From assembly GCA_002411015.1 (NCBI GenBank), contig DHPY01000087.1, positions 29,399 through 93,398 of the forward strand: a DNA stretch of 64,000 bases, given 5' to 3'. How positions within the stretch are numbered: the stretch's first letter is position 1; the number at the start of each line of letters is the position of its first letter. The DNA is from Armatimonadetes bacterium UBA5352 (GTDB taxonomy: Bacteria > Armatimonadota > Zipacnadia > Zipacnadales > UBA5352). A program made the translations under genes and the position numbers. Positions 18,673 to 27,560 of this stretch are shown here, in pieces. The notes below the pieces were generated by a model. That model saw only the letters and a program-made list of their open reading frames with translations. It was not told the origin of the DNA and searched no databases.

Positions 18673-18747
18673 ATGCGCCTTCCCGGGCGTCTGTCTGTTG
18701 CCGTTGCCGTTGCGATGGCCGTGCCCGACATTCACCAATCCAATTGA
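18673..18747 (+). CDS. Possible 24-residue small hydrophobic protein or leader peptide
   Basis: A short open frame with a good GGGGAGG site 4 bases before its ATG. The product is 24 residues, with a hydrophobic middle (LSVAVAVAMAV) and a hydrophilic end (PDIHQSN). It ends 15 bases before the GTG start of the GYF-domain membrane protein gene. It could be a membrane microprotein or a translation leader. Support is limited to the ribosome site and spacing, and it could be chance. Confidence 0.3.
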   Translation: MRLPGRLSVAVAVAMAVPDIHQSN

Positions 18748-18762
18748 GGGGGGACGAGTGCC

Positions 18763-19266
18763 GTGAGCGACAATCGATCCTGGCGTGTCAGACCGCCTGG
18801 TGGCAACGCCATAGGGCCGTATGATCCCGACACCCTATCCAACATGGTGGCCAAAGGCCAGATCCGGGCTGACTGGATGGCGCGTGATGCGGCCGGCAGG
18901 ATGATGAGGGTATCAGAAGTCATCGGTTCGGTGGCCGACAGTGTACCGCCCGTAGATGCAGCCCCGTCCCGCCCACAGAGTGATCCCGTCGTACAGACAA
19001 CTCACTCGGCAGGAGACCACCTCGAAGCCTGGGCCGTTGTCGCAGTTGTGATCGCCGCTGCGGGCTTTCTCATCGGCCTAGTGGCCCTGTCGATCGAGCC
19101 GTTGTTTGGGAGCGGTTTCGCGATCGCTGGCGGGCTTGTGTTGGCCTGCGGGCTCTTCTTGTACGCGATTCTCCACGGCGGCGCGGCACTGCTGCACTGC
19201 TCTGCGGAGATACTTGCCGCTCTGCAGCGGGACGCGCGGTCGGAATCGGCCGAGCAGCACAGATAG
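18763..19266 (+). CDS. Small membrane protein with N-terminal GYF_2-like domain
   Basis: A 167-residue protein starting with GTG after a GGGGGGA purine block. Residues about 5-50 match the GYF_2 pattern: WRVRPPGGNAIGPYDPDTL, then a short helix and GQIRADWMARD. In bacteria this domain often sits at the N-terminus of membrane proteins and is thought to bind proline-rich peptides. A low-complexity linker follows, then two transmembrane helices at about residues 88-110 and 116-142 (GGLVLACGLFLYAILHGGAA). The C-terminal tail is polar. No enzymatic motif was seen. It lies between an isomerase gene and mutL; the 41-base spacing to mutL may allow co-transcription. Confidence 0.65.
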   Translation: MSDNRSWRVRPPGGNAIGPYDPDTLSNMVAKGQIRADWMARDAAGRMMRVSEVIGSVADSVPPVDAAPSRPQSDPVVQTTHSAGDHLEAWAVVAVVIAAAGFLIGLVALSIEPLFGSGFAIAGGLVLACGLFLYAILHGGAALLHCSAEILAALQRDARSESAEQHR

Positions 19267-19307
19267 ATGGCTATTGGTCCTACTTCGCCCTGCAAGAAGG
19301 AGACCCA

Positions 19308-21119
19308 ATGCCCCACATCCGCATACTCGATGAGATGATGGCCAACCGCATCGCCGCCGGGGAGGTGGTGGAGCGGCCCGCCAGCGTCGTCAAGGAACTC
19401 GTCGAGAACTCCCTCGACGCCGGCGCGTCACGCATCGAGGTCGTCCTCGAGGAGGGTGGCGCCAAGCTCATCCGCGTCACCGATGATGGCTGCGGGATGG
19501 ACGCCGAGGACGCGGTCCTCGCCCTCCAGCGCTTCGCGACCTCCAAGGTCGCCGTTCCCGAGGACCTCGGCCAGATCGCCACCATGGGCTTTCGCGGCGA
19601 GGCCATGCCCAGCATCGCCTCAGTCTCGCAGATGCGCATCACCACCCGCCGCCACGACGCCGATGAGGGCACGATGATCACCATCGAGGGCGGCGAATTC
19701 ACCGACGCGCGCACCGTCGGCTGCCCGCCCGGCACCACCGTCGAGGTCGGGCAGCTCTTCTACAACACCCCGGCGCGTCGGAAGTACCTCCGCACCACGG
19801 CCACCGAGCGCGGCCACTGCACCGACTGGATCGCCTGGCTTGCCCTCGCCCGGCCCGACGTGGCGATGAAGGTCAGCCATGACGGCGCCGTGCTGCTGGC
19901 GTCGCCGGGACGCGGCGACCTGCGCGCGGTCATCAGCGAGATCTACGGCTCCAACGTCGCGCGGCAGATGCTCCCGGTTGACATGGACACGGGCGTGCTG
20001 CGCATCCACGGGCTGGTCAGCCGGCCGGAGCTTTCCCGCACCACGCGCCGCACACAGGTCTTCATCGTGAACGGCCGCTACGTGCGCAGCAGCTCCCTTG
20101 GGCATGCCGTCGGCGAGGCCTACGGGATCCTCCTGCCGGGCGGGCGCCAGCCGCTGTGCGTGCTGCATCTTGAGGTCCCGTCGGAGCTGGTTGACCCGAA
20201 CGTGCATCCCACGAAGATCGAGGTGCGCTTCCGCAACCAGGGCGAGATACACAACCTGATGCAGCAGGCGGTCGAGGAGGCACTGGAGGAGGCCGGGCTC
20301 CGCCCGGGGCGGAGCTTCGAGCGCCGGCCCGGCCTCCCCCCGGAGCAGGCCGGGCGCTGGAAGGGCCCCGGCTTCGAGGAGCAGACGCGGGCGAGGCGGC
20401 TGCGCCTCAATCCGTTCTTCGCGGCGGTTGATGAGCGTGACGATGGCCTGGAGGTCCATGCCGCGGAGCCTGTGATCGAGGCCGCGTTCGAGCGAGGCAG
20501 CCAGCCCGAGCGCGAGACGACGCTCGTCGCCGAGGACCGCCTTGAGGCCCTCGGGCAGGTCGCCGCAACCTACATCGCCTGCCGTGCCGGCTCGGACCTT
20601 CTGCTCGTGGATCAGCATCGGGCGGCTGAGCGCGTGATCGCCGACCAGATCGCGGGCCGCGATGGCGGCGTGCAGCGGCAGATGCTCGTGCTGCCGATGA
20701 CGCTTGAGCTGACAGGCGCCGAGCTGGCGGCGGTGGAGGAGCATCGCGAGCGCCTGAATGAGATGGGGTTCCAGCTTGAGCCTTTCGGCGGATCGGACTA
20801 CATCTGCCGCTCGGTGCCCGCCGCGCTGGTAGACGGCAGCCCTGAGGCCGCACTGCGCTCGATCATCGAGGAGCTGGCGGAGTGGGGGACCGTCGGCAAC
20901 GATGAGGTGCGCGAGAAGCTCGTGGCGACGATCGCCTGCCACGCCGCCATCAAGAGCGGACAGGCGCTGACGGATCGCGAGGTGCATGAGCTGATCGAGG
21001 CGCTCAACGCGAGCCCGACGCCCGCGATCTGCCCGCATGGAGACCCGATCATAGTCACGGTTGAGCGGGGCGAGCTGGACCGCCGCTTCGGCCGCACACC
21101 GGTGACGGGAGCGAGGTAG
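19308..21119 (+). CDS. mutL: DNA mismatch repair protein MutL
   Basis: A 603-residue protein with an AAGGAG site before the ATG. The N-terminal GHKL ATPase has all motifs: IAAGEVVERPASVVKELVEN, DDGCGM, the ATSK segment and GFRGEA. The transducer domain follows to about residue 330. After a linker, the C-terminal dimerisation domain carries variants of the metal-binding endonuclease motifs: D435-QH-RAAE-RVIA-D, where the final residue is usually Glu; ACHAAIKSG near 542; CPHGDP near 575, where the usual form is CPHGRP; and a final RRFGR. The nuclease site is therefore present but altered at two positions. MutL normally couples MutS mismatch recognition to strand incision. It is separated by about 11 kb from mutS here. 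Confidence 0.95.
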   Translation: MPHIRILDEMMANRIAAGEVVERPASVVKELVENSLDAGASRIEVVLEEGGAKLIRVTDDGCGMDAEDAVLALQRFATSKVAVPEDLGQIATMGFRGEAMPSIASVSQMRITTRRHDADEGTMITIEGGEFTDARTVGCPPGTTVEVGQLFYNTPARRKYLRTTATERGHCTDWIAWLALARPDVAMKVSHDGAVLLASPGRGDLRAVISEIYGSNVARQMLPVDMDTGVLRIHGLVSRPELSRTTRRTQVFIVNGRYVRSSSLGHAVGEAYGILLPGGRQPLCVLHLEVPSELVDPNVHPTKIEVRFRNQGEIHNLMQQAVEEALEEAGLRPGRSFERRPGLPPEQAGRWKGPGFEEQTRARRLRLNPFFAAVDERDDGLEVHAAEPVIEAAFERGSQPERETTLVAEDRLEALGQVAATYIACRAGSDLLLVDQHRAAERVIADQIAGRDGGVQRQMLVLPMTLELTGAELAAVEEHRERLNEMGFQLEPFGGSDYICRSVPAALVDGSPEAALRSIIEELAEWGTVGNDEVREKLVATIACHAAIKSGQALTDREVHELIEALNASPTPAICPHGDPIIVTVERGELDRRFGRTPVTGAR

Positions 21120-21209
21120 CGGCAGGAGTCGGTGCCTCAACCATGGCGGCGTCAGGAGAGCGAGTCAGATGAGCCCGGTGGGCTCAAATGACAATCAGGA
21201 GGGCCTGGG

Positions 21210-21512
21210 ATGAAGTGGAGGATGCTCACGCTGATGCTGCTCGCGGCGCTGGCCGCTACCATTCCGGTCGCGATGATCGGTTGCGCGAAGGAGCAGGAGG
21301 AAGAGATGCCGGTGGATCCCGCGATCACCGAGCCGCCGCCGGCGGGCGAGGTGCTTGAGGGCGTGCCGGAGGCGGTTGAGGAGACGTACACGAACCAACC
21401 CGCGCAGCCGGGCATGGGGGAACTGCCCCCGCCGACAAACGAGGAGTTGCAGAACCCGCCCGTGGGCAACGATCATAGCCGTCGCGAGACGCCGCCACCC
21501 GCGGACGAGTAG
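21210..21512 (+). CDS. Small proline/glutamate-rich lipoprotein
   Basis: A 100-residue protein with a GGAGGG site before the ATG. Residues 1-25 are a lipoprotein signal peptide ending in the lipobox-like MIGC. The mature part is short, acidic and proline-rich (EPPPAGEV, EELQNPPVGN, RRETPPPADE) with no recognisable domain, so it is probably an unstructured surface-anchored peptide. It lies between mutL and a convergent phosphatase gene, and a strong bidirectional hairpin follows the stop. No function can be given. Confidence 0.6.
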   Translation: MKWRMLTLMLLAALAATIPVAMIGCAKEQEEEMPVDPAITEPPPAGEVLEGVPEAVEETYTNQPAQPGMGELPPPTNEELQNPPVGNDHSRRETPPPADE

Positions 21513-21537
21513 TGAGTGCTTCGCATGCCGCGGTGAT

Positions 21538-21565
21538 GAGGGCCGCCGCTCGTGAGGCGGCCCTC
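21538..21565. terminator. Bidirectional hairpin terminator between the lipoprotein and phosphatase genes
   Basis: Perfect 10-bp stem GAGGGCCGCC / GGCGGCCCTC with an 8-base loop. It lies between two converging genes, 26 bases after one stop and 2 bases after the other. It has no strong T-run. Confidence 0.6.
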
Positions 21566-21567
21566 GC

Positions 21568-22284
21568 CTACCCCATCGTCAGTCGCAGGATGTCGCCGAA
21601 GTCCTCGAAGGGCACGTACTCCACGCCCAGTCCGTCCAGAAGCTGTGCGAGATGGTCCTTCGCGAAGACGATATTCGCCTGGAGCGCAGGGCAGCGGTCT
21701 GAATAGCCATCGCCGACGTAGATGACCCGCTGATACTCCAGCCGCAGGCGCGAGAGATGGCGCGTCTTGCAGTTGCCACACTGCCCGCAGGCCGTGTTGG
21801 AGTGTGGGAAGGTGATGCGGATGCCGTCGGGCGTGAGCTCCGCCTGGTTTACGTAGCGCGTGATGCACTCCCGCGCCTCGCCTGGCTCGGGATCATCCGC
21901 GCACAGCTCAAAGCCCATCCGCCGCATCAGGCGGTCGAGGTAGAAGCTGAGCCCGTCGGAGGCGACCACGACCTCCGCCCCCACGGAGCGTGCGACTCGC
22001 ACGAACTCCGGGAACGCCTCGTCGGTCTCCAGCCGATCCACCATCGCCAGCATCTCAGCCGGCGAGAGGTCCACGAGGCTCCACTGGCCCGTGAGGCATT
22101 CCATCGAGCTGATCTCGCGGTCGCGCCAGCGGTATTCCCAATCCCACGCCTCCTCGAGGCCCAGCTCATCGAACACCACCCAGCCGGTGTCTCGCGTCGT
22201 GATCGTCCCGTCAAAGTCGCACATCACCAGGTCACCGGGGCGGAGCCTCAGCTCTGCGCCGTCGGCAGCGCGTATCTCCTTCAT
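21568..22284 (-). CDS. MtnX-like HAD-superfamily phosphatase
   Basis: A 238-residue cytoplasmic phosphatase with a GAGGAAG site. The catalytic nucleophile and acid lie in CDFDGTITTRDTG (residues about 23-35). The conserved Ser/Thr region is VVVASDGLSFYL, and the metal-binding acidic motif is YVGDGYSDRCPA. This is the subfamily IB arrangement shared by MtnX (2-hydroxy-3-keto-5-methylthiopentenyl-1-phosphate phosphatase of methionine salvage) and phosphoserine phosphatase-like proteins. A CGQCGNCKTRHL segment provides three cysteines, typical of MtnX-like relatives. No other methionine-salvage gene is nearby, so the exact substrate is uncertain. A promoter candidate lies about 45 bases upstream. 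Confidence 0.75.
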   Translation of the reverse strand: MKEIRAADGAELRLRPGDLVMCDFDGTITTRDTGWVVFDELGLEEAWDWEYRWRDREISSMECLTGQWSLVDLSPAEMLAMVDRLETDEAFPEFVRVARSVGAEVVVASDGLSFYLDRLMRRMGFELCADDPEPGEARECITRYVNQAELTPDGIRITFPHSNTACGQCGNCKTRHLSRLRLEYQRVIYVGDGYSDRCPALQANIVFAKDHLAQLLDGLGVEYVPFEDFGDILRLTMG

Positions 22285-22327
22285 CTGTGGCGGCTTCCTC
22301 TCGTAAGGCAGGCGTAGCGTCTCAGAT

Positions 22328-22356
22328 AGTATAGCATACCGCCCGTTCTATCTCAC
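22328..22356 (-). promoter_or_regulatory. Sigma-70-type promoter for the MtnX-like phosphatase gene
   Basis: Read on the minus strand: -35 GTGAGA (22356-22351), a 17-base spacer and -10 TATACT (22333-22328). The match is 4/6 and 5/6 to consensus. The predicted start is near 22321, giving a leader of about 37 bases before the ATG at 22284. Confidence 0.5.
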
Positions 22357-22407
22357 GGCCCCCCACTTGCGGCACGGACGCCCCGACCGTGCGCCGTTGC
22401 CTTGCCG

Positions 22408-22435
22408 TTCGTAGCGACGGGCATCCTGCCAGTCA
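22408..22435. repeat. Short dispersed hairpin repeat, copy 2
   Basis: A diverged copy of the 28-base unit at 7093-7120: TTCGTAGC then GACGGGCA, loop TCC, TGCCAGTC. Relative to copy 1 the loop-closing pair has changed from T-A to A-T, a compensatory change. One inner pair has become a G-A mismatch. It is preceded by CGTGCGCCGT and GCCG, as is copy 3. An upstream in-frame ATG of the next gene lies within this repeat, which argues against a start there. Confidence 0.6.
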
Positions 22436-22524
22436 TGTCGTTGCCGTCCCCCCGGCAGGCAGGGAAGCCGTCGCGTGCGGCGAACAGGCACACATCCGCG
22501 TTTCACATGAGGAGGCACGCGCCC

Positions 22525-23712
22525 ATGGACAACCTGGTCTGCCGCGAGATGCTCTGGCCCGATGAGATCGAGCAGATGCTCTCGATCCGCAACGCAATCT
22601 TCCCGCCCATCTGCCGCGAGGACTGGCTGCGCTTCCCGGCCAACACCGCCTCCATGGCGTTCCTCCACGGCATCGCCATCGGAGCGATCCCGCTCGACCA
22701 GCGGCCCTTCCAGGTGGCCCCCGGGAAGGTCATTGACACCGCTTTCGAGCACGCCGTGGGCACACGCGCCGACTTCCGCTCCCGCGGAGTGGGCGGGGCG
22801 ATGATCGAGGCGGCGCTGGAGTTTCTCTGCGATCGCGCCGAGGCACTGATGGTCTACCGCGGCGGCGAGCGCTCCCCCGGCTACCGCTTCTACGAGAGAT
22901 CCGGCCACACAGACCTCATCTACATGCGCCCGATGACCTGGCGGCCGAAGAACGTCCGCGCAGATGGCGTGGCGGTAGGCGGGCTCGAGGAATGCCTCGC
23001 GCTGCAGCCGGAGCTTCTGCGCGTGTTCAACGCGGCCTTCGGCGACTACGGCGGCTTCCGGCCGCGCGGGATCGGCTACTGGGAGATGGCGCTGTCCGAC
23101 ATGATCTTCACCGTCATTCCGCAGGAGGTCTTGTTCGCGCGCTACCCGGCTGAGGGCGAGCTGCAGGCGTACTGCATCGCGACGATCCGCACCGGCGCGC
23201 GCGCGAGCGAGCAGATCAGCATCATGGAACTTGCGGCGACGAGTGAGGACGCGGTGCGCGAGGTGCTGCGGGCGACAGGCGCTGAGGCCGCCGCGCGCGG
23301 CTGGTCAGTTGCGGCGATCTGCAGTGTGGACAGCCCGTGGCGCGTGGCCATGCGCGAGCTTGGCTTCGAGGAGGGGCTGCGGCACACGATGATCATGGGC
23401 CAGCCGATCGCGCCGGCGCGGCTTTTCGCGAAGGTGTGTGCCGACCAGGGGGCCATCACGGAGCTCAAGATCAACGTGTGGTCGCCGGGGTATGAGGACA
23501 CGATCTGGGAGGGTCCGGAGGCGAAGCGCGAGGTCACGATCGAGGGCAAGGAGCTGCTGCTCAACCGGATGCTGATGAGGAGGCTGGACGTGGCCACGGC
23601 GGTTGCTGGCGACCTGCTGACGATAGCGGGTGAGCGAGCTGACGACCGTGAGCGCCTCGCGGCCGCGCTGCCCTACGTGCCGTGGGAGCACCACTGGATC
23701 GACTGGACCTGA
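22525..23712 (+). CDS. GNAT-family N-acetyltransferase, two-domain Eis-like
   Basis: A 395-residue protein. The ATG at 22525 is chosen because GAGGAGG lies 9 bases before it; in-frame ATGs further upstream fall in a dispersed repeat. The acetyl-CoA-binding motif A is TRADFRSRGVGGAMI near residues 80-94, with the RxxGxG pattern, followed by a Tyr-containing motif B (GYRFYERSGH). The length and the second half suggest a tandem-GNAT protein of the Eis type. The acceptor substrate is unknown. It runs toward the next gene with only 10 bases between the two stop codons, so their 3' ends may overlap in mRNA. Confidence 0.75.
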   Translation: MDNLVCREMLWPDEIEQMLSIRNAIFPPICREDWLRFPANTASMAFLHGIAIGAIPLDQRPFQVAPGKVIDTAFEHAVGTRADFRSRGVGGAMIEAALEFLCDRAEALMVYRGGERSPGYRFYERSGHTDLIYMRPMTWRPKNVRADGVAVGGLEECLALQPELLRVFNAAFGDYGGFRPRGIGYWEMALSDMIFTVIPQEVLFARYPAEGELQAYCIATIRTGARASEQISIMELAATSEDAVREVLRATGAEAAARGWSVAAICSVDSPWRVAMRELGFEEGLRHTMIMGQPIAPARLFAKVCADQGAITELKINVWSPGYEDTIWEGPEAKREVTIEGKELLLNRMLMRRLDVATAVAGDLLTIAGERADDRERLAAALPYVPWEHHWIDWT

Positions 23713-23722
23713 GCGCCGGAGG

Positions 23723-24562
23723 TCACACCACCGGAACGCCCTCGATCTGCGCCACGTTGCGGATGAACGCGGCTGCGGCGCGGCAGTCCTCAGGATCGCT
23801 CAGGTGCTCGATCATCAGAGGGATATCCCGGTCAAGCCGCCCGAGCTCGCGCACGAAGGCCCCCCAGTTGAGGTTGCCGAGACCCGGGCGGCATTCGCTG
23901 AGGTGCATCGTGAGTTCATCACGCAGGATGATGTCCTTCGCGTGGCAGCTCACGATGTGCGGCCCCAGCAGATTGAAGCACTCCTCAAGCAGCGCAGGGG
24001 TGTCGTAGTAGCGCTCCGGGCAGTTGATGAGATTCACCGGGTCGAGGTGCACCGCGAATCGCCCGCGCCGCACCGCCCGTAGGAGCTTCGCGTAGACCCG
24101 TGGCGAGTGCGGGATGAGCCACGGCATGGTTTCGAGAGCGTAGAAGGTGCGCGTGGGCTTGACGGTGTCTATGATCTCGCGCACGCTGTCCACGATCAGC
24201 GCGAAGGTGTCATCGCTGAGGTTCCCCTCCCCGGGGCCCGCCCAGCGCTCCCCGAGACTGCCGGCAACATTCACGCAGCAGTTCGCACCCACCCGGTCAG
24301 CCAGTTCGAGCTTCCGGCAGCAGCCCTGAATGCCGGCTTTGCGGGTAGCCTTGTTCGGGCTGATCGGGTTGTTGCCCCATGCGCCAACTTCCGCGATGAT
24401 GATGTCCGAACGCTCGGCCTCAGCCTTCCATTCCCCTATCACAGTGTCGTCGGCATCGTCACCGATGGGACAGAACGCGGCGGAGTAGCCCTGTCCGCGC
24501 ACGGCCTGCGCCCACTCGAAGGGTGTGGAGTACGTCTCGAAGAGCGCGCCACCGATCCTCAT
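23723..24562 (-). CDS. Sugar phosphate isomerase/epimerase (TIM barrel)
   Basis: A 279-residue protein. The ATG at 24562 has a GGAGGG site 7 bases before it; a longer in-frame start at 24718 has no site and encodes an unlikely Arg/Ala-rich leader. The barrel pattern includes QAVRGQGYSAAFCPI, IIIAEVGAWGNNP, FYALETMPWLIPHSP with a metal-binding Glu, FAVHLDPVNLINCPE with Asp, and IVSCHAKDIIL with His. These are the usual ligands of xylose-isomerase-like proteins. The substrate is unknown. It converges with the GNAT gene. Confidence 0.8.
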   Translation of the reverse strand: MRIGGALFETYSTPFEWAQAVRGQGYSAAFCPIGDDADDTVIGEWKAEAERSDIIIAEVGAWGNNPISPNKATRKAGIQGCCRKLELADRVGANCCVNVAGSLGERWAGPGEGNLSDDTFALIVDSVREIIDTVKPTRTFYALETMPWLIPHSPRVYAKLLRAVRRGRFAVHLDPVNLINCPERYYDTPALLEECFNLLGPHIVSCHAKDIILRDELTMHLSECRPGLGNLNWGAFVRELGRLDRDIPLMIEHLSDPEDCRAAAAFIRNVAQIEGVPVV

Positions 24563-24749
24563 TTGTGGCCCTCCAGATGCACGACGCTTCGCGTTGAGCG
24601 CTGCCCGAGCAACCGCGCGCCATCGTACAGGTATTGCCCTCCCTGAGTCAACCTCCGTGTGCGCGTGACCGATGTACCCATTGCCGCACAGGCCAGACGC
24701 AGGCCTCGCGCCCGCCACGCTTCCTCAGCAGACCGGGAGATGATGGACG

Positions 24750-27461
24750 ATGCTTCCCCGCACGATGCGTCCTGAGGCGGTGCTGTTCGCCATGATGTTA
24801 CTGCTGCCCTGTGGGGCCGCCATCGCGTCCTGTACGATCCAGACCGCACGTCCCGCGAGTAGCTTCCTGTGCACTGAGCCGGTTCAGTTCACTGTCATCT
24901 CCGACCACCCGGTGCAGCGGGTCGCGTGGTCAGTGGTGGACTACTACGGCCGGACCCGTACCACGGGGACCATGCGCGCGGGCGTCGGCGCCACGATCCT
25001 GCGCGTTACCCCGACGCCCCCCGTCGGCTACTACGCGCTGTCGCTCGATTACGCGGATGGCGGGCACTACGAGAAGATCTTCTGCGTGCTGCCGCATCCT
25101 GATGATGCACGCGGCGATGGCGGGCTCTTCGGCATCGGTGGGGCGCCCGCCGACCCGCGGTACTTCGACGCGCTCTGGCAGATCGGCGCGCGGCACCTCC
25201 GCGCCGAGTTCGCCTGGACCGAGGTCGAGCGGGTACAGGGCGAGTACCGCCTCGACTGGGTACGCGAGGTGGCGGACCTGGCCGCGGAGCGCGACATGCA
25301 GCTTACCGTCCTCACCGGTCACACGCCGCCCTTCTACGGCATCCGGCCGGTCAACGCGAACGAGATGGTGGCGCGGAAGTACTACCTCTGGCAGCCGGGC
25401 GGGACGGTCGAGTGGCATCGTTACATCGAGGCGATGGCCGCAACACTGGCGCCACGGGGGCTTCGAGCGGAGCCGTCACGCGGCACCGACACCATCCCGC
25501 GCGGTGGACGGCGGCTCGTGCGCGCGTGGGAGGTGTGGAGCGAGGCGGATCAGAACTTCTACTTCGGCAGCTGGGATCGCTACCTCGACATGCTCCGCAT
25601 CACCTACTGCACCGTGCGCAGCCGCGGGCGGATCCCGGTCGTCTATGGCTCGTGCGGGCACATGACGCAGCTCAAGCTCACCATCCTCGCCGGCTGCGAC
25701 AGCTACTTCGACCGCGTGGCCTTCCACCCGTATGAGAACGAGCCCGGCTGGATGCTGATGCACTGGTACCGTAACATGCCGCAGAAGCTTGTGGCGGAGG
25801 GGCAGATGCGCGACAGCGCCTTTACCGAGTGCGGCTTCCACCCGGAGGACCCCGCACATGAGGCCGGCTACATGCCGCGCGTCTACGCAACGCTCAAGGC
25901 CTACGGTGAGGACCTCTTCGTCCGCGCGCAATGTCTCGGCGCCGTCTTCTCGCGCGACGACAACCCCACGTCGCTCGCCCGGATCGTGGGCAATGAGTAC
26001 GTGCCACGCCCTGCCTATGTGGCCTTCGCGGTGACGCGCTGGCTGCTCGAGTCGGCGCAGTACGTCGGGCCGCTGGCGGCGCCGGAGGGCGCGCAGGTGG
26101 AGCTGTTTTTGCGCAATGGTGTGCCCATGGCCATCGCCTGGGCGACTGAAGGGACGCAGTGGGTGTCGCCTGAGGTATCGCCGACGGCCGTCGTGATGGA
26201 CGCGCTCGGCGGCGCCACCGCCCTGCATGGGCCGGAGGCGACCGTTGAGCTGACGGAGGATGCTGTTGCGATCATCGGCATCTCGCCCCGGGAGTTCCCG
26301 CGGGCTGTCACCGCCTCACTCGAGCGCGCCCTGTCCACCGAACTCGGGCACGTCAGCGAGACCGACTCCAGCTTCATTGACCCCCTTGAGCAGGACCTGG
26401 CGCGCTGCATTGGCACGCGCTTCGTCAGTGACCTCCGCCGGCAGGTAAGCGGCGCCTGTGCGATTGCCCTCGCCACGCCCCCGCGTGGGGCAGCGGCATT
26501 CTTCGAGGTGCAGCGGACCGTGGGCGACGCCATGCTGGCGGTGGCCGGTGTGGCTCGCGAGAGCGGGCAGCTCACGCGGCTGCACACGAACACGATCTGG
26601 CGGCTCGCGCGCCTGACAGAGGCACTCGGCGGGGTCGCTGATGGACTGGGTGAGCGCTGGCCCGCGATGAACAACGTGAGCCCGAGTGACATGGATCGCA
26701 CGATGGCGTCAATCATGCAGGTGCGCTCGCGGGTCGCCGGGGCGACTGGCGGGGCGGAGTGCCCGTTCGCGGACCGCCTGCTCGATCGGGCGCTCGATCG
26801 CCTCGATGAGGTGCGGCGGGTCGGAGGCCATCACCGAGGGTCATGGTGGGCGGCCACACTGGAGATGCGCGTTGCGCACTCGCTCACGGCCATCGAGCCG
26901 CCGGAGCTGCGCCGGGTCTTCACCGTGGGGGAGTTCCCGACAGCCGACCTCGTGATGAAGGGCATGCTCCTCCGCCCGGGTGAGGAGCACACTGTGAACG
27001 CGCGGGTCTACAACTTCCTGCCCCGCGATATATCCGGCACGCTGCAATGCTCGGTGCCTGAGGGCTGGAGTGGTGCGGCCGTCTCCGGGAGCTTCACCGC
27101 GCCCGCCGGGGGCTCTTCGGAGGCCGTCCCCCTGCGCCTCAGCGTACCCGGGGAGCCGCACCCATGGGTGGACCGTGAGGTTGTCCCGATCGGCATGGAC
27201 CCCTTACCGGTTGAGGCGCCGGCGGGCCTGACACTCGCTGAACAGCTCCATCTCACCGGCGATCTCGACTTCGGGCCGCTTGAGCAGATGACCTACTGGC
27301 TCTACCTCGGTGCGTATGGGGAAGAGGGGCGGGCAGCCCCATCGCAGGCCACTCCGGCGGCTCTCATGCCACGGCAGATGCTCACGCCGCGGGAAATTCG
27401 CTTCATGGCGCCGGAGTGGCAGAGGAACCTGCCGATGCTCCCGTGTGTGTATCAGCCCTGA
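24750..27461 (+). CDS. Clan-A glycoside hydrolase-like lipoprotein (GH39/GH5-like barrel)
   Basis: A 903-residue exported protein. The N-terminal signal ends in IASC, a lipobox, so it may be membrane-anchored. Residues about 30-120 form an Ig-like domain. A TIM barrel starts near residue 125 with FGIGGAPADPRYFDALWQIG and GARHLRAEFAWTEVERVQG. The acid/base Glu is in WEVWSEADQ (E265) and the nucleophile Glu in AFTECGFHP (E360), the layout of clan GH-A enzymes. The usual Asn before the acid/base Glu is replaced by Ser. The C-terminal 400 residues contain helical and beta-sandwich parts (NARVYNFLPRDISGTLQC) of unknown role. It probably acts on a plant or microbial polysaccharide. Confidence 0.7.
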   Translation: MLPRTMRPEAVLFAMMLLLPCGAAIASCTIQTARPASSFLCTEPVQFTVISDHPVQRVAWSVVDYYGRTRTTGTMRAGVGATILRVTPTPPVGYYALSLDYADGGHYEKIFCVLPHPDDARGDGGLFGIGGAPADPRYFDALWQIGARHLRAEFAWTEVERVQGEYRLDWVREVADLAAERDMQLTVLTGHTPPFYGIRPVNANEMVARKYYLWQPGGTVEWHRYIEAMAATLAPRGLRAEPSRGTDTIPRGGRRLVRAWEVWSEADQNFYFGSWDRYLDMLRITYCTVRSRGRIPVVYGSCGHMTQLKLTILAGCDSYFDRVAFHPYENEPGWMLMHWYRNMPQKLVAEGQMRDSAFTECGFHPEDPAHEAGYMPRVYATLKAYGEDLFVRAQCLGAVFSRDDNPTSLARIVGNEYVPRPAYVAFAVTRWLLESAQYVGPLAAPEGAQVELFLRNGVPMAIAWATEGTQWVSPEVSPTAVVMDALGGATALHGPEATVELTEDAVAIIGISPREFPRAVTASLERALSTELGHVSETDSSFIDPLEQDLARCIGTRFVSDLRRQVSGACAIALATPPRGAAAFFEVQRTVGDAMLAVAGVARESGQLTRLHTNTIWRLARLTEALGGVADGLGERWPAMNNVSPSDMDRTMASIMQVRSRVAGATGGAECPFADRLLDRALDRLDEVRRVGGHHRGSWWAATLEMRVAHSLTAIEPPELRRVFTVGEFPTADLVMKGMLLRPGEEHTVNARVYNFLPRDISGTLQCSVPEGWSGAAVSGSFTAPAGGSSEAVPLRLSVPGEPHPWVDREVVPIGMDPLPVEAPAGLTLAEQLHLTGDLDFGPLEQMTYWLYLGAYGEEGRAAPSQATPAALMPRQMLTPREIRFMAPEWQRNLPMLPCVYQP

Positions 27462-27560
27462 TGCCGGAGAGGAGGAGATGCTGCCCCCGGCGAACTTGGT
27501 TGACGATTGGGGATCAACCTCACACCGAGGCGCACGGGAACGCTGCAAGGAGCCGCTGAG

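Noticed and set aside
22402..22524. Longer start for the GNAT gene at 22402
   Set aside because: The extension is encoded by a dispersed repeat. GAGGAGG is correctly placed for 22525.
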